Shown here in pieces: positions 54,903 through 64,000 of a stretch of DNA of 64,000 nucleotides; positions within the stretch are counted from its first letter, which is position 1; the number at the start of each line of letters is the position of its first letter. The position numbers and the translations under genes were made by a program. The notes beneath the pieces were generated by a model that saw only the letters and a list, made by a program, of their open reading frames with translations, was not told the DNA's origin and made no database searches. Origin of the DNA: Ambrosia x helenae (lineage: Eukaryota; Streptophyta; Magnoliopsida; Asterales; Asteraceae); assembly GCA_030844895.1 (NCBI GenBank), contig CM061226.1, forward strand, positions 100,105,292 to 100,169,291, written 5' to 3'.

Positions 54903-56736
54903 TAACTGGTTACTCAAAAAACAATATAATCCCATTTGCTTCATACCCGTAAAGCACCAAAAAACATGAAGTCACAAAATTGAAAACAGTTAAAGCACAA
55001 CTAAAGCCATTATGCTTTAACTTCAAAGTTAAAAGAAAACTGCATATTTTTTTTCTAACCATTTATAAGTGCATATAACAATACAAAGAGTACCAAATTC
55101 AAAAAATTGGCCTTTAACAAAAAGTAAAAAAAATGGTCTTGAAGGATTATTACCTCTTGCCCTAAGTAGGACATCTGCGCACCTATTATCATGACTCTGT
55201 TTCAGTGCATCAACTACATAACAACAACAAAAAAAACATTAAAAGCACACAAAAAAAGTTATCTTGTGGTGTTCTTAATATCGTGATTAATAACACAACT
55301 AATAATCATTATGTACCTTATTTGAACCACATGCCATCAGAACCTATTCATTTAGCATGTTCTAATCCAGTCTGATCAACTAAATTCACTTAAAATGGAT
55401 TTGAATTCTTTTGTTTATTTGAAAAGGCTGAAATCAATATCAAATGATAAGTCATACAACAATATAGTACAATACAGTGTGTTTGAATTTTAAAAGCTAG
55501 AAACTGTCATGACAAGTTTGCACATAGCTAGAAACTTCCATTGCACAATAGAATATAAAAAAAGATGCATTTTATAATCATCCAAGTCGTCTTGAATAAT
55601 CTTTAGAATTGTTCTAGAATAATTATTTTGATTGTTTGTCATCCATAGCAAGGAATACCAAATCACAGATAGCAGGCCAGCAATCTACGTCTTGGATACT
55701 TGTTGAAACATTTTATCGAACAGTTGGTATGCATCTCTAAACCTTTCAGTTTTGAACAACACAATAAAAGTCATTAGGCTTGAATCATAAACGATATTTG
55801 AAACTTACAATGATCCAATATCAACACTTAAAAATAAAATAAATACACATGGCTGAATCACCACCACCATGAAATAAAATTAGTGATTGCACTAAACGTT
55901 TATACACAGACTACAGAACAACATGAATAAAAGTGAGAAATTTCAAATCCAACATAAAATTCCCAAAACTTTGATTATATATGCAGTTGCTGGCTTTCAA
56001 CTACTATTAAAAAGATCTACACCAATAACATAAATAACAATGTTAGGTCAAAAACAACTATTAAAAGGTCATACGAACCAGAACACATAACAAAAATATA
56101 TTTAAACGTTTATATCTGGTCGGATATTTAAGATCTTAGAAGATTTGACTAACTTATAACGAAATCAGATATAACAAGGCTAGTTACTACAGCTGAAATA
56201 TTAAACTTCAGAGATAGTTATTAGGTTTTCAGATTTACATACGTTGTTATAGAAGCCCATAATAGCTCCCCATTTGTAGCAGGAACGTCACTATTAATCT
56301 ACATCAAAGTCAACCTTTTAGTCATCCTTAGGGTGTTGAATATCGAAATAGTGTTCAGAATCATAAGAAAGTGTTACTTACCCTTGAAGAAGGTCGTAAT
56401 CTTAGTTGATCTGGTGAAATATTCATGGATCTGGTGAAATCATTATGAATCGTTTTGATGTTCTTGAGTCACCAGAGAGAAAGGGGACGGCGAATATGGG
56501 TTTGAAATGTGAGGTATTTTATGAAACCCTAATCTAATCTGAATAATGATATTCGGTGTTTTATTTCATTAGCATGGTAGACTTGTACATGATGCATCAA
56601 AGCTTGCACCTTTTAAAAGTTTAAGAGTTTTTATGCATGGGAACCTTGTACAACATGCTTTCTAGGCTTGTACATTTTGAAAAAGTGGCAAATGACCAAA
56701 GTTGCCCTTGCTATATGCATATTAATATAGTATAGA
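54903..56736 (-). repeat. Array unit 7
   Basis: 1834 bp. Private deletion ACTTGTTGAAAC (others CTTGGTTGAAAC), which shifts the PPR-like frame; shares GGGAACCTTG with unit 6 and AAATTGGCC with unit 8. Confidence 0.95.
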
Positions 56737-58570
56737 TAACTGGTTACTCAAAAAACAATATAATCCCATTTGCTTCATACCCGTAAAGCACCAAAAAACA
56801 TGAAGTCACAAAATTGAAAACAGTTAAAGCACAACTAAAGCCATTATGCTTTAACTTCAAAGTTAAAAGAAAACTGCATATTTTTTTTCTAACCATTTAT
56901 AAGTGCATATAACAATACAAAGAGTACCAAATTCAAAAAAATTGGCCTTTAACAAAAAGTAAAAAAAATGGTCTTGAAGGATTATTACCTCTTGCCCTAA
57001 GTAGGACATCTGCGCACCTATTATCATGACTCTGTTTCAGTGCATCAACTACATAACAACAACAAAAAAAACATTAAAAGCACACAAAAAAAGTTATCTT
57101 GTGGTGTTCTTAATATCGTGATTAATAACACAACTAATAATCATTATGTACCTTATTTGAACCACATGCCATCAGAACCTATTCATTTAGCATGTTCTAA
57201 TCCAGTCTGATCAACTAAATTCACTTAAAATGGATTTGAATTCTTTTGTTTATTTGAAAAGGCTGAAATCAATATCAAATGATAAGTCATACAACAATAT
57301 AGTACAATACAGTGTGTTTGAATTTTAAAAGCTAGAAACTGTCATGACAAGTTTGCACATAGCTAGAAACTTCCATTGCACAATAGAATATAAAAAAAGA
57401 TGCATTTTATAATCATCCAAGTCGTCTTGAATAATCTTTAGAATTGTTCTAGAATAATTATTTTGATTGTTTGTCATCCATAGCAAGGAATACCAAATCA
57501 CAGATAGCAGGCCAGCAATCTACGTCTTGGATACTTGGTTGAAACATTTTATCGAACAGTTGGTATGCATCTCTAAACCTTTCAGTTTTGAACAACACAA
57601 TAAAAGTCATTAGGCTTGAATCATAAACGATATTTGAAACTTACAATGATCCAATATCAACACTTAAAAATAAAATAAATACACATGGCTGAATCACCAC
57701 CACCATGAAATAAAATTAGTGATTGCACTAAACGTTTATACACAGACTACAGAACAACATGAATAAAAGTGAGAAATTTCAAATCCAACATAAAATTCCC
57801 AAAACTTTGATTATATATGCAGTTGCTGGCTTTCAACTACTATTAAAAAGATCTACACCAATAACATAAATAACAATGTTAGGTCAAAAACAACTATTAA
57901 AAGGTCATACGAACCAGAACACATAACAAAAATATATTTAAACGTTTATATCTGGTCGGATATTTAAGATCTTAGAAGATTTGACTAACTTATAACGAAA
58001 TCAGATATAACAAGGCTAGTTACTACAGCTGAAATATTAAACTTTAGAGATAGTTATTAGGTTTTCAGATTTACATACGTTGTTATAGAAGCCCATAATA
58101 GCTCCCCATTTGTAGCAGGAACGTCACTATTAATCTACATCAAAGTCAACCTTTTAGTCATCCTTAGGGTGTTGAATATCGAAATAGTGTTCAGAATCAT
58201 AAGAAAGTGTTACTTACCCTTGAAGAATGTCGTAATCTTAGTTGATCTGGTGAAATATTCATGATCTGGTGAAATCATTATGAATCGTTTTGATGTTCTT
58301 GAGTCACCAGAGAGAAAGGGATGGCGAATATGGGTTTGAAATGTGAGGTATTTTATGAAACCCTAATCTAATCTGAATAATGATATTCGGTGTTTTATTT
58401 CATTAGCATGGTAGACTTGTACATGATGCATCAAAGCTTGCACCTTTTAAAAGTTTAAGAGTTTTTATGCATGGGATCCTTGTACAACATGCTTTCTAGG
58501 CTTGTACATTTTGAAAAAGTGGCAAATGACCAAAGTTGCACTTGCTATATGCATATTAATATAGTATAGA
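56737..58570 (-). repeat. Array unit 8 (outermost, true Helitron 5' end)
   Basis: 1834 bp. Most private changes of all units: AACTTTAGAG, GAAGAATGTCG, CATGATCTGG, GAAAGGGATGGCG, GTTGCACTTGC. This is what is expected of an end unit that takes least part in homogenisation. Confidence 0.95.
58520..58570 (-). other. Helitron 5' terminus
   Basis: Minus strand A|TCTATACTATATTAATATGC, followed by ATATAGCAAG. The TC start and A-T flanks are the family rule. The same word starts every array unit. Confidence 0.8.
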
Positions 58571-59253
58571 TATATGGTTTAAACCGAATAATATGATGGT
58601 GGGATTTTTTTTTAAAAGTGGAAATCCTTGTACAACCCTAACCTAGCGGTCCCAAGTTTGAATCTCTACCCATACCGCTAATGCGCTGACAATGAGTCAT
58701 GTTTGATTAGAAAAACTAAAAAATAAAATTTATTTAAATACATACCGTTAATGTGCTGGCAATGAGTCATGTTCGCTCCCTTGCATCCTTTTTTGAAGCG
58801 CAAGATTGTTGTTGCCTAATATTCATTGAAGTCAAACGAAAATTAAGCTTCAATTATGTCATCCTCAAGCTAAGATGCAAACACTTTCTCATCATAAAAC
58901 TTGCCCCTGATTTAAAAATGGGGGGTGACATAACAAACAAAGTGTAAAGTCAGAAGTACTGGTAATCAAAGTGTTAGTTTGGAGTGATATTGGCCAACGA
59001 ACAATAATTTAAAGTATTTAAATCAAATTTCCCTTAAACAATAAACCAATATTTACTAAACCTCAAAAGGTAAATCATTAGAAGTATTACCAATGAACAG
59101 GGTTGCAAGTCATCATATTACAGAATATTAAAATAGAGTAAAATGACTGTAGATTAAAACTTAAAATGAACCTCTACAAATGCCTCTCCCTTATTTAATT
59201 CTATGCGGGAATTTTATAAGCTTAGCTGACTAAACAAAAAAAAAGTTACCAAT
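58571..59253. other. Intergenic DNA, nothing recognised
   Basis: No supported gene. The word TACCGYTAATGYGCTGRCAA is present twice (58674 and 58743), a diverged direct repeat. A 64-codon frame at 58753-58947 has no recognisable features. Confidence 0.5.
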
Positions 59254-60249
59254 TGTCACACCCTCAAATTCCACTTGCAAGGTTTTACCGCGAGGCACGT
59301 GACATACCAGGATACAAGTCAATGGTCACAACAAACGTCAACTATATGAGAAAAACATTTAAACAAACACCACACAGTTCAAAAAATTTAACGTAGTACA
59401 ACGGAAGCTAAAATAAGTTTACAACCTAACATGTTCAAATCAGTAGCATGAAATAAGTTCGTCATTCATGAAATGCAGCCTAGACGTTGTGTGACTCCGT
59501 ACGCCTATCCCAATCCGTTACCTTAGCGACCTGAAAAAACATGCTAAATGTGTCAACATAATAATGCCGGTGAGTTCATAGGTTTTAGATAAAAATGTGT
59601 GTTTGCAAGATCAAACATGTTTTACTATTCTATCGAACGTTAGCTAGACGTTAAGTATGTTACTATGTGATTTGAAACCATTGCTGACTACGTTGTTGCT
59701 TAGTGTGTGCCCTTTTTCGGATTACCGTCATCCCCAGTAAGCGTTGTGTAGTTTAAGACAATATGCACCCGTCCAATCACTAGTTGACTCGGGTGAGATT
59801 TGTCAGTCCTAATAAATCTATCTACATTTCCCTACTATATATCCATATTAGTGGTTTCCTTGGTACTTAGATAGGTCGCAAAGTAAACAAATGATAACAA
59901 GTGATAAGTGATCTTTAAGTAAAACCGAGCGTGTAGCATGTTTCTCCCCCATGAGAAATTATGTTAAAGTGGGGCCGTGAAAACTTACCTTAGGTTACGT
60001 CTTCAATTAATAAAATAACCAGATGTGTGTGATAGTCTTCAACTACTGAAAACCTATCATAAGACGCCTATAAGTGTGTTGACCAATAAAGTGCTGGTCA
60101 AATAACCATTTGTTATCCAAACCATGACTTTGTATGCTTGTATAAGTGTTTTGACTTTGATGCGACCACATAAGACACGATATCCTATTGGTGACCCACA
60201 ATAACAGTTCAACAGTCACATATAAGTTATCAGGTAACCGTACACGTAA
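59254..60249 (-). mobile_element. Truncated LTR related to the solo LTR at 14833-17551
   Basis: Plus strand starts TGTCACACCCTCAAATTCCAC, the complement of the solo LTR's 3' end (GGAATTTGAGGGTGTGACA). Matching blocks follow in the same order: TTTTACCGCGAGGC, the AAACATGCTNCNNC/GGGGGAGAAACATG segment (about 59935-59960 inverted), and GGTGACCCA. It is cut off at 60250, where another LTR-like sequence begins. Confidence 0.7.
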
Positions 60250-62232
60250 TGTAACACCCCAACCGATGGCGGAAACATCGGGATGTCACGTATTGATGAT
60301 TGTTCAGTAGCTCATGGTAATACATATGTTTAAATAATCCTTTATTTCATTACAAAATTGAATTACATTAAAGTCTACATCAAATAATCAAACAAAGCTT
60401 AAAACTTCAAATATCTCCTCATGCTAGCTCTAGACTTCAACCATCAGTATTTCCTGTTGAGTTTGGAAAAATGGGGGGGGGGGGTCAACTAGAAGTTGGT
60501 GAGAATACATAATCCATGTTAAGCATATAGTTTAAGTATAAAAGTTTAGCAATTCGTATGTCTATCGTAAATTTAAGTCTACATGAATAGTATAATATGT
60601 TGACATAATCAAACCTCCGACTAGTTTAGGTCCATCCCGTCATCTACGGTTCACCTTAGTAATATGTTGAACGATAACAATCACCCACGTTACCTATGTA
60701 GGAGGTACACGTATCCGGGTGGGGTTGTCAATCCAATAGATCTATTATTGAGTATCGCCGGCTTGGCCATAGCTAATGATTATGTAAATGTTGAAACTCG
60801 TTGAAAACTCGTTGAAACTGTTGACTAATTCATGAGGCAATAAAGTTTACTACTAGACATGCATGTTGAATTGCTTAAATAATTGTTGCAAGTATAAAGA
60901 ATCGCATAAACATGGTTACGTAAACTCACCTTAGCAAAGTATTAAGTCTCGAGAAATAGAATATGTGTAGCTCCAAAGTTACCAATTACAAGAGCTTATA
61001 ATCAAAGCTTCAATTGTAGAAGTAATAGACTATAGAAGAAAGGTATGAGGGAAAGTTTAATCGGATTGAAAGAATCGATTTAGAGGTGCAAAGTATAATG
61101 GGTCATAGGTGGGTTTTTATACTAGTTTTGGATTCAATTAGCCATTAAAATTGGTCAACACCATAAAGTAAGGTTTTATGATGAATTGACTATTTGACTA
61201 AGACTTTGACTGTTTGACTAAGACTTTGACTAGGACTTTGACTATTTGACTCAAGGCTTTATTTAAAAAAAATCTTGTATGTGAAAAAAAAAATTTAGAA
61301 TCATATTATTATTATTATGTATATAAGTTGTGAGTTAGAATAAATAAAGACTTAGGCACATTTGTATAATATTAATGATAGAGGTGTAATAAAAATATAT
61401 ATATATATATATATAAGGGCTTTTTATGTATTAAAATTTTGGGGAAAATTTTGCACTGTTACACGTAAAACACGTAAATTTTCATGTTATGGGTCATATC
61501 AGCATGTTTTACATGAAGGGGTCCCATTTCACACGAAGGGGTCAATATTCTACACGAAGGGGTTATATTATGCACGGAGGGATCACATTCTAAGAGAAGA
61601 GGTCACTTTTGAGCGAAGGGGTCTCAATCCAGGTGAATGGGTCTCCTAGGAGCGAAGAGGTGAGCCCTTCGCCCCCTGCAGCTGCTGCAACACTTTTGTC
61701 GCGTTGAAACCCTTCAAATCTATCCCGAAACTTGCCGAATGATGGTTAATCATTACCAAACCAATACATAGCCTATTCTAATCATGCTACACCACTTAGC
61801 ACCTTGTCGGATCAGGGTATATGCACAAGAACAAGTTTACCCGAAATGACAAAGTTTATAGAAATGTCACATCATGCATGAATTCGTTTCCATAATAGGT
61901 AAAAAATCACATACCATCATCAAATCATGTTAATATTATCATCAACCTCAGTTATGACTAATCGAGCATGAATCCTAATCCATTATCATCATCAAAAACA
62001 ATCTTATCAAGCCCTAAATCTCTAGAAAATCCTCATATAGGTCAAAATTCATAACCATATAATAACCAAATACACCCTAAACATGCTTCTAACATCTCAA
62101 AAATCATCTCATGAACTCCATGTTATCATCATAACAACATATAACACACAAGACCTAATTATTAAATCACCTAACTATTTCACAAAAAACTCTTCACGGA
62201 TCCAATACCAGCACTACCAACGACGGTGTTAC
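60250..62232 (-). mobile_element. Probable second LTR relic, orientation uncertain
   Basis: Starts TGTAACACCCCAACCG and ends near CGACGGTGTTAC, giving imperfect inverted termini. The flanking 5-mers CGTAA and CGTGC agree only at three positions. The minus strand carries GGTGAGTTTACG, like the GGTGAGTTTCAC of the solo LTR at 16817. No coding sequence is visible. A G-run at 60473-60484 and a (TA)n run near 61395-61415 occur inside. The right border is the weakest point. Confidence 0.4.
61515..61660 (+). repeat. Eight GAAGGGGTC-type motifs at 19-21-bp spacing
   Basis: GAAGGGGTC or a one- or two-base variant begins at 61515, 61535, 61556, 61576 (GGAGGGATC), 61596 (GAAGAGGTC), 61615, 61635 (GAATGGGTC) and 61654 (GAAGAGGTG). 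The spacers between them differ in sequence, so the period is held while the rest diverges. Confidence 0.85.
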
Positions 62233-62288
62233 CGTGCTAATAGTGGGGTACCCATGAGCAATTCTGGTTATGCCCCGTCCCCTCTAAG

Positions 62289-62883
62289 TAGGGGTGTACA
62301 AAAAGCCCACGGCTCGAGGCTCGCTCGAAAAAAACTCGAAAAAAGCTCGCTCGAAAAGGCTCGTTTTGTTTTCGAGCCGAGCCGAGCTGGCTCGTTTTGT
62401 AATCGAGCCGAGCTCGAGCCAGGGGTGTTCAGCTCGTAGCTTGGCTCGATGGCTCGACTTATGGCTCGAATCAGGCTTGTGCATGTGTAATTAATATATA
62501 GACGAAAGTAATATATTTTGGCTCCAAACCCAATTCTAAAATTCAAATTTTGAAAGTCCCACCCATACTACCTATCTACCTCACATCTTCATAATCCAAT
62601 AAACCCTAACTTAGAAAAATAAAAAAATATACATGTATATGTGTAATTTTATTGATTTATTTTTTGTTTTTTATTTTATAAATATTTGAAAAAAAATAAA
62701 AAAATAAATAACGAGCTGGCTCGAGCCAGCTCGAGCTCGGCTCGAACATTTACGAGCCGAGCTCGACTTTTCAGCTCGACTAGAAAAACGAGTCGAGCTG
62801 AGCTGGCTCATTTTGAAATCGAGCTCGAGCTCGAGCTCGAGTTCGAGCTCAGCCTGCCTCGGCTCGGCTCGTGTACAGCCCTA
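62289..62883. mobile_element. Non-autonomous hAT element, 595 bp
   Basis: Termini TAGGGGTGTACA ... TGTACAGCCCTA (one mismatch in the inverted repeat), with identical 8-bp duplications CCTCTAAG at 62281-62288 and 62884-62891. Subterminal regions are packed with GAGCTCG/GGCTCG words, the same class as in the hAT at 18834. An internal AGGGGTGTTCAGCTCG at 62421 looks like a further hAT terminus, perhaps a nested or rearranged copy. Open frames inside are products of the GAGCTC repeats. Confidence 0.94.
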
Positions 62884-63054
62884 CCTCTAAGTTTATAATA
62901 CTTTGTGTTATGTTTTGCTTACAATAATTCCTGGATCTAAATTTCCTATACCCAAAACTCCAGGGACTAAAACTTATAATCAACAAACACCCACATGACA
63001 AGGCAAGACCAATGAAGCAATACCACGTAGGACACAACACTACACTCATTCTCA

Positions 63055-63176
63055 TTGGCTAAAAAATCCACACCTGAAATCTTATTGGTCCACGTCATCA
63101 TCAATGACAAATGATGACATGAATTCGAGCGTCTTCGCGAAAAACCCGTATAAATCACACGCGCCCCTATATAAAA
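63055..63176 (+). promoter_or_regulatory. Promoter-like region of the right-end gene
   Basis: Two CCAAT-type words (ATTGGCT at 63055, ATTGGTCC at 63084), an ACGT element CCACGTCATC (63090-63099) and TATA candidates TATAAATC (63149-63156) and TATATAAAA (63168-63176). The second TATA would place the transcript start near 63205 and give a leader of about 110 bases before the ATG at 63313. Confidence 0.5.
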
Positions 63177-63312
63177 CCCCTGTACACCCATAACACATTT
63201 CATGTATCTATTTTCCCTCTCACAATAATAATTCTAAAAAATAACCTTTAATATCAACACAGATAGATAATAATAATCAGAACGTTGATTGTAGAGCGTA
63301 CGACGGTGAAGT

Positions 63313-63352
63313 ATGGGTCGCTCTAGCATCGTGCTAGCAATCGTTTTGATAG
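63313..63352 (+). CDS. Candidate first exon of a secreted protein gene (rest not identified)
   Basis: ATG at 63313 begins MGRSSIVLAIVLI, a short basic start followed by a hydrophobic run, as in a signal peptide. A GTAAAG donor at 63353 follows after 40 coding bases (phase 1), and the next bases are a T-rich intron. The promoter, leader and start are well placed. I could not find the second exon; AATGCAG at 63451-63457 is one possible acceptor. If real, this is the only host gene of the window. The identity of the protein cannot be deduced from 13 residues. Confidence 0.4.
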
Positions 63353-63670
63353 GTAAAGTTTTCAGAGTGTTTATTTGTTTTTTTTACTGTTTTTTTTTTT
63401 TTTTTTTTAATAATGTAGCTTTTGTGTATGAATCTAGCATGGATGTGAATAATGCAGGTTTAGTTTTGATTTTATGTGTTATTTCGTATGAGATTTGAGT
63501 TATTTGTGAGGGTTTGGTGTTGAATTTGCTTTTTGTGGAAATTAGGAATAGAAAACTATATCAATTATTCGGTAGCGTAGTGTTCGTTTCATGAAATGTG
63601 ATGGAACAGGAAGTAGAATTATTATTTTTTTACTAAATACTTTTTAGTTTTTTTAATTCCACAATAAAAA

Positions 63671-63853
63671 CCAAGTTACATCTAGATAATGGGTAAGACA
63701 GCAACAAGTTGTGCCGCTATCCCTTTTTGAATCGCAAAGCCTATTCTACTAAATACAAAGTTACACACCTTTGGTTCCTCGGGCTCTGCGAGTCACTATG
63801 GACCACCTTTTGCACCCGCTCCAAAAAGCGGACAGCCTCGGGAGCTAGGAAGT
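63671..63853 (-). pseudogene. Diverged second copy of the repeat at 30520-30774
   Basis: The minus strand repeats the blocks EAVRFLERVQKVVHSDSQ and SPRNQ in the same order, then a roughly ten-base insertion (TGTAACTTTG) and a frameshift. The shared DNA includes GCAACAAG and CTATTCTACTAAATACAAA. It lies in the presumed first intron of the 63313 gene or downstream of it. Confidence 0.6.
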
Positions 63854-64000
63854 AGCATTTGTAGTAATTAAAATCTCAATTCCATTCCATTCTTGAGTTG
63901 TTTGGTTGGAGATTAGGAATATAACCAACTGATTAACAATAACAACTATTGCTAAATAATATTATATACAAGGGTAAAATGGTAAAAATGTATGTGGTGT

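Larger units (their letters stand above)
39599..58570 (-). mobile_element. Helitron with an eight-fold tandem amplification of its 5' end
   Basis: Minus strand. The 5' end is at 58570, TCTATACTATATTAATATGC, preceded by A; the 3' end is at 39599, a GC-rich stretch CCGCTGCATCGCGCGG then GTTTCTTACTAG followed by T. That is the TC...CTRR structure with insertion between A and T. RepHel helicase remnants at 40920-41107 support the assignment. Between 39599 and 43893 lies the single-copy body (about 4.3 kb). Between 43894 and 58570 the 5'-terminal ~1835 bp is repeated eight times head-to-tail. There is no long ORF, so the copy cannot encode its own transposase. Helitrons move by a rolling-circle-like reaction catalysed by RepHel. 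No insertion-free site is available in the window to confirm the two ends belong together. Confidence 0.75.
43894..58570 (-). repeat. Tandem array: 8 units of ~1835 bp, each starting at the Helitron 5' terminus
   Basis: Unit starts on the plus strand (word TAACTGGTTACTC) at 43894, 45729, 47564, 49398, 51233, 53068, 54903 and 56737; the last unit ends at 58570. Lengths are 1834-1835 bp. By eye the units differ only at about one to eight sites each, so identity exceeds 99%. Every unit ends (plus) ATTAATATAGTATAGA, the complement of the TC terminus. At the seven inner junctions this is followed by TAACTGG, and at the outer edge by host TATATGG. There is no CTRR 3' end inside the units. Confidence 0.97.

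Noticed and set aside
43894..58570. Array as a centromeric satellite, rDNA or CRISPR-like repeat
   Set aside because: Unit length (1835 bp), Helitron terminus in each unit, splice-like exons and absence of rRNA or repeat-spacer structure point to an amplified Helitron end.
60250..62232. Calling this a second confident solo LTR
   Set aside because: Termini are imperfect and the flanking 5-mers do not match; kept only as a low-confidence relic.
62294..62898. Several overlapping frames rich in Arg, Ser, Leu and Glu
   Set aside because: They are translations of the GAGCTCG subterminal repeats of the hAT element.

Overview
The window is repeat-dense plant nuclear DNA. It carries Ty1-copia elements with a plant-type primer site complementary to initiator tRNA-Met, hAT, PIF/Harbinger and Helitron DNA transposons, tRNA-derived SINEs, an L1-type LINE end, and spliced fragments of plant genes. 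The combination of element types suggests a dicot, probably Asteraceae; that placement is recollection of family resemblances, not proof. No intact host gene is visible. The best candidate is a promoter plus first exon near the right end (63313).

Layout. 1-7639 is the 3' half of a Sirevirus-like copia element: pol with one nonsense codon, a large third ORF with a late frameshift, and a 3' LTR. 7640-12998 is AT-rich decayed DNA with a SINE (perfect 17-bp target duplication) and two tandem duplications. 13006-17625 is a probable PIF/Harbinger element with a Myb/SANT-like gene (one intron, one frameshift), interrupted by a 2.7-kb solo LTR with a perfect 5-bp duplication. 18834-19551 is a hAT element. 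19662-23345 is a relic copia element with another hAT inside its gag. 24428-26033 is a hAT nested in a hAT. 26353-31577 holds a MITE, a perfect hairpin, two SINEs, Helitron termini and gene fragments, one matching the auxin response factor DNA-binding domain. 31578-38107 is a complete, very young copia element: its 655-bp LTRs differ at one position and it has a 5-bp duplication, but it is disabled by a frameshift and a protease active-site change. 38920-39568 is a LINE tail.

The outstanding feature is 39599-58570. I read it as one minus-strand Helitron of about 19 kb. Its 3' end (hairpin plus CTAG) is at 39599 and its 5' TC end at 58570, inserted between A and T. Near the 3' end are remnants of the RepHel helicase. 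Its 5'-terminal ~1835 bp is repeated head-to-tail eight times (43894-58570), and every unit starts exactly at the TC terminus joined to an A. Each unit carries a small PPR-like coding fragment, so the array has also amplified captured gene sequence.

The right end (58571-64000) holds two decayed LTRs, one with a 20-bp-periodic G-rich motif, a fourth well-bounded hAT-type insertion at this locus class, and the candidate gene start. Coordinates of termini come from reading by eye and may be off by a base or two in homopolymers.
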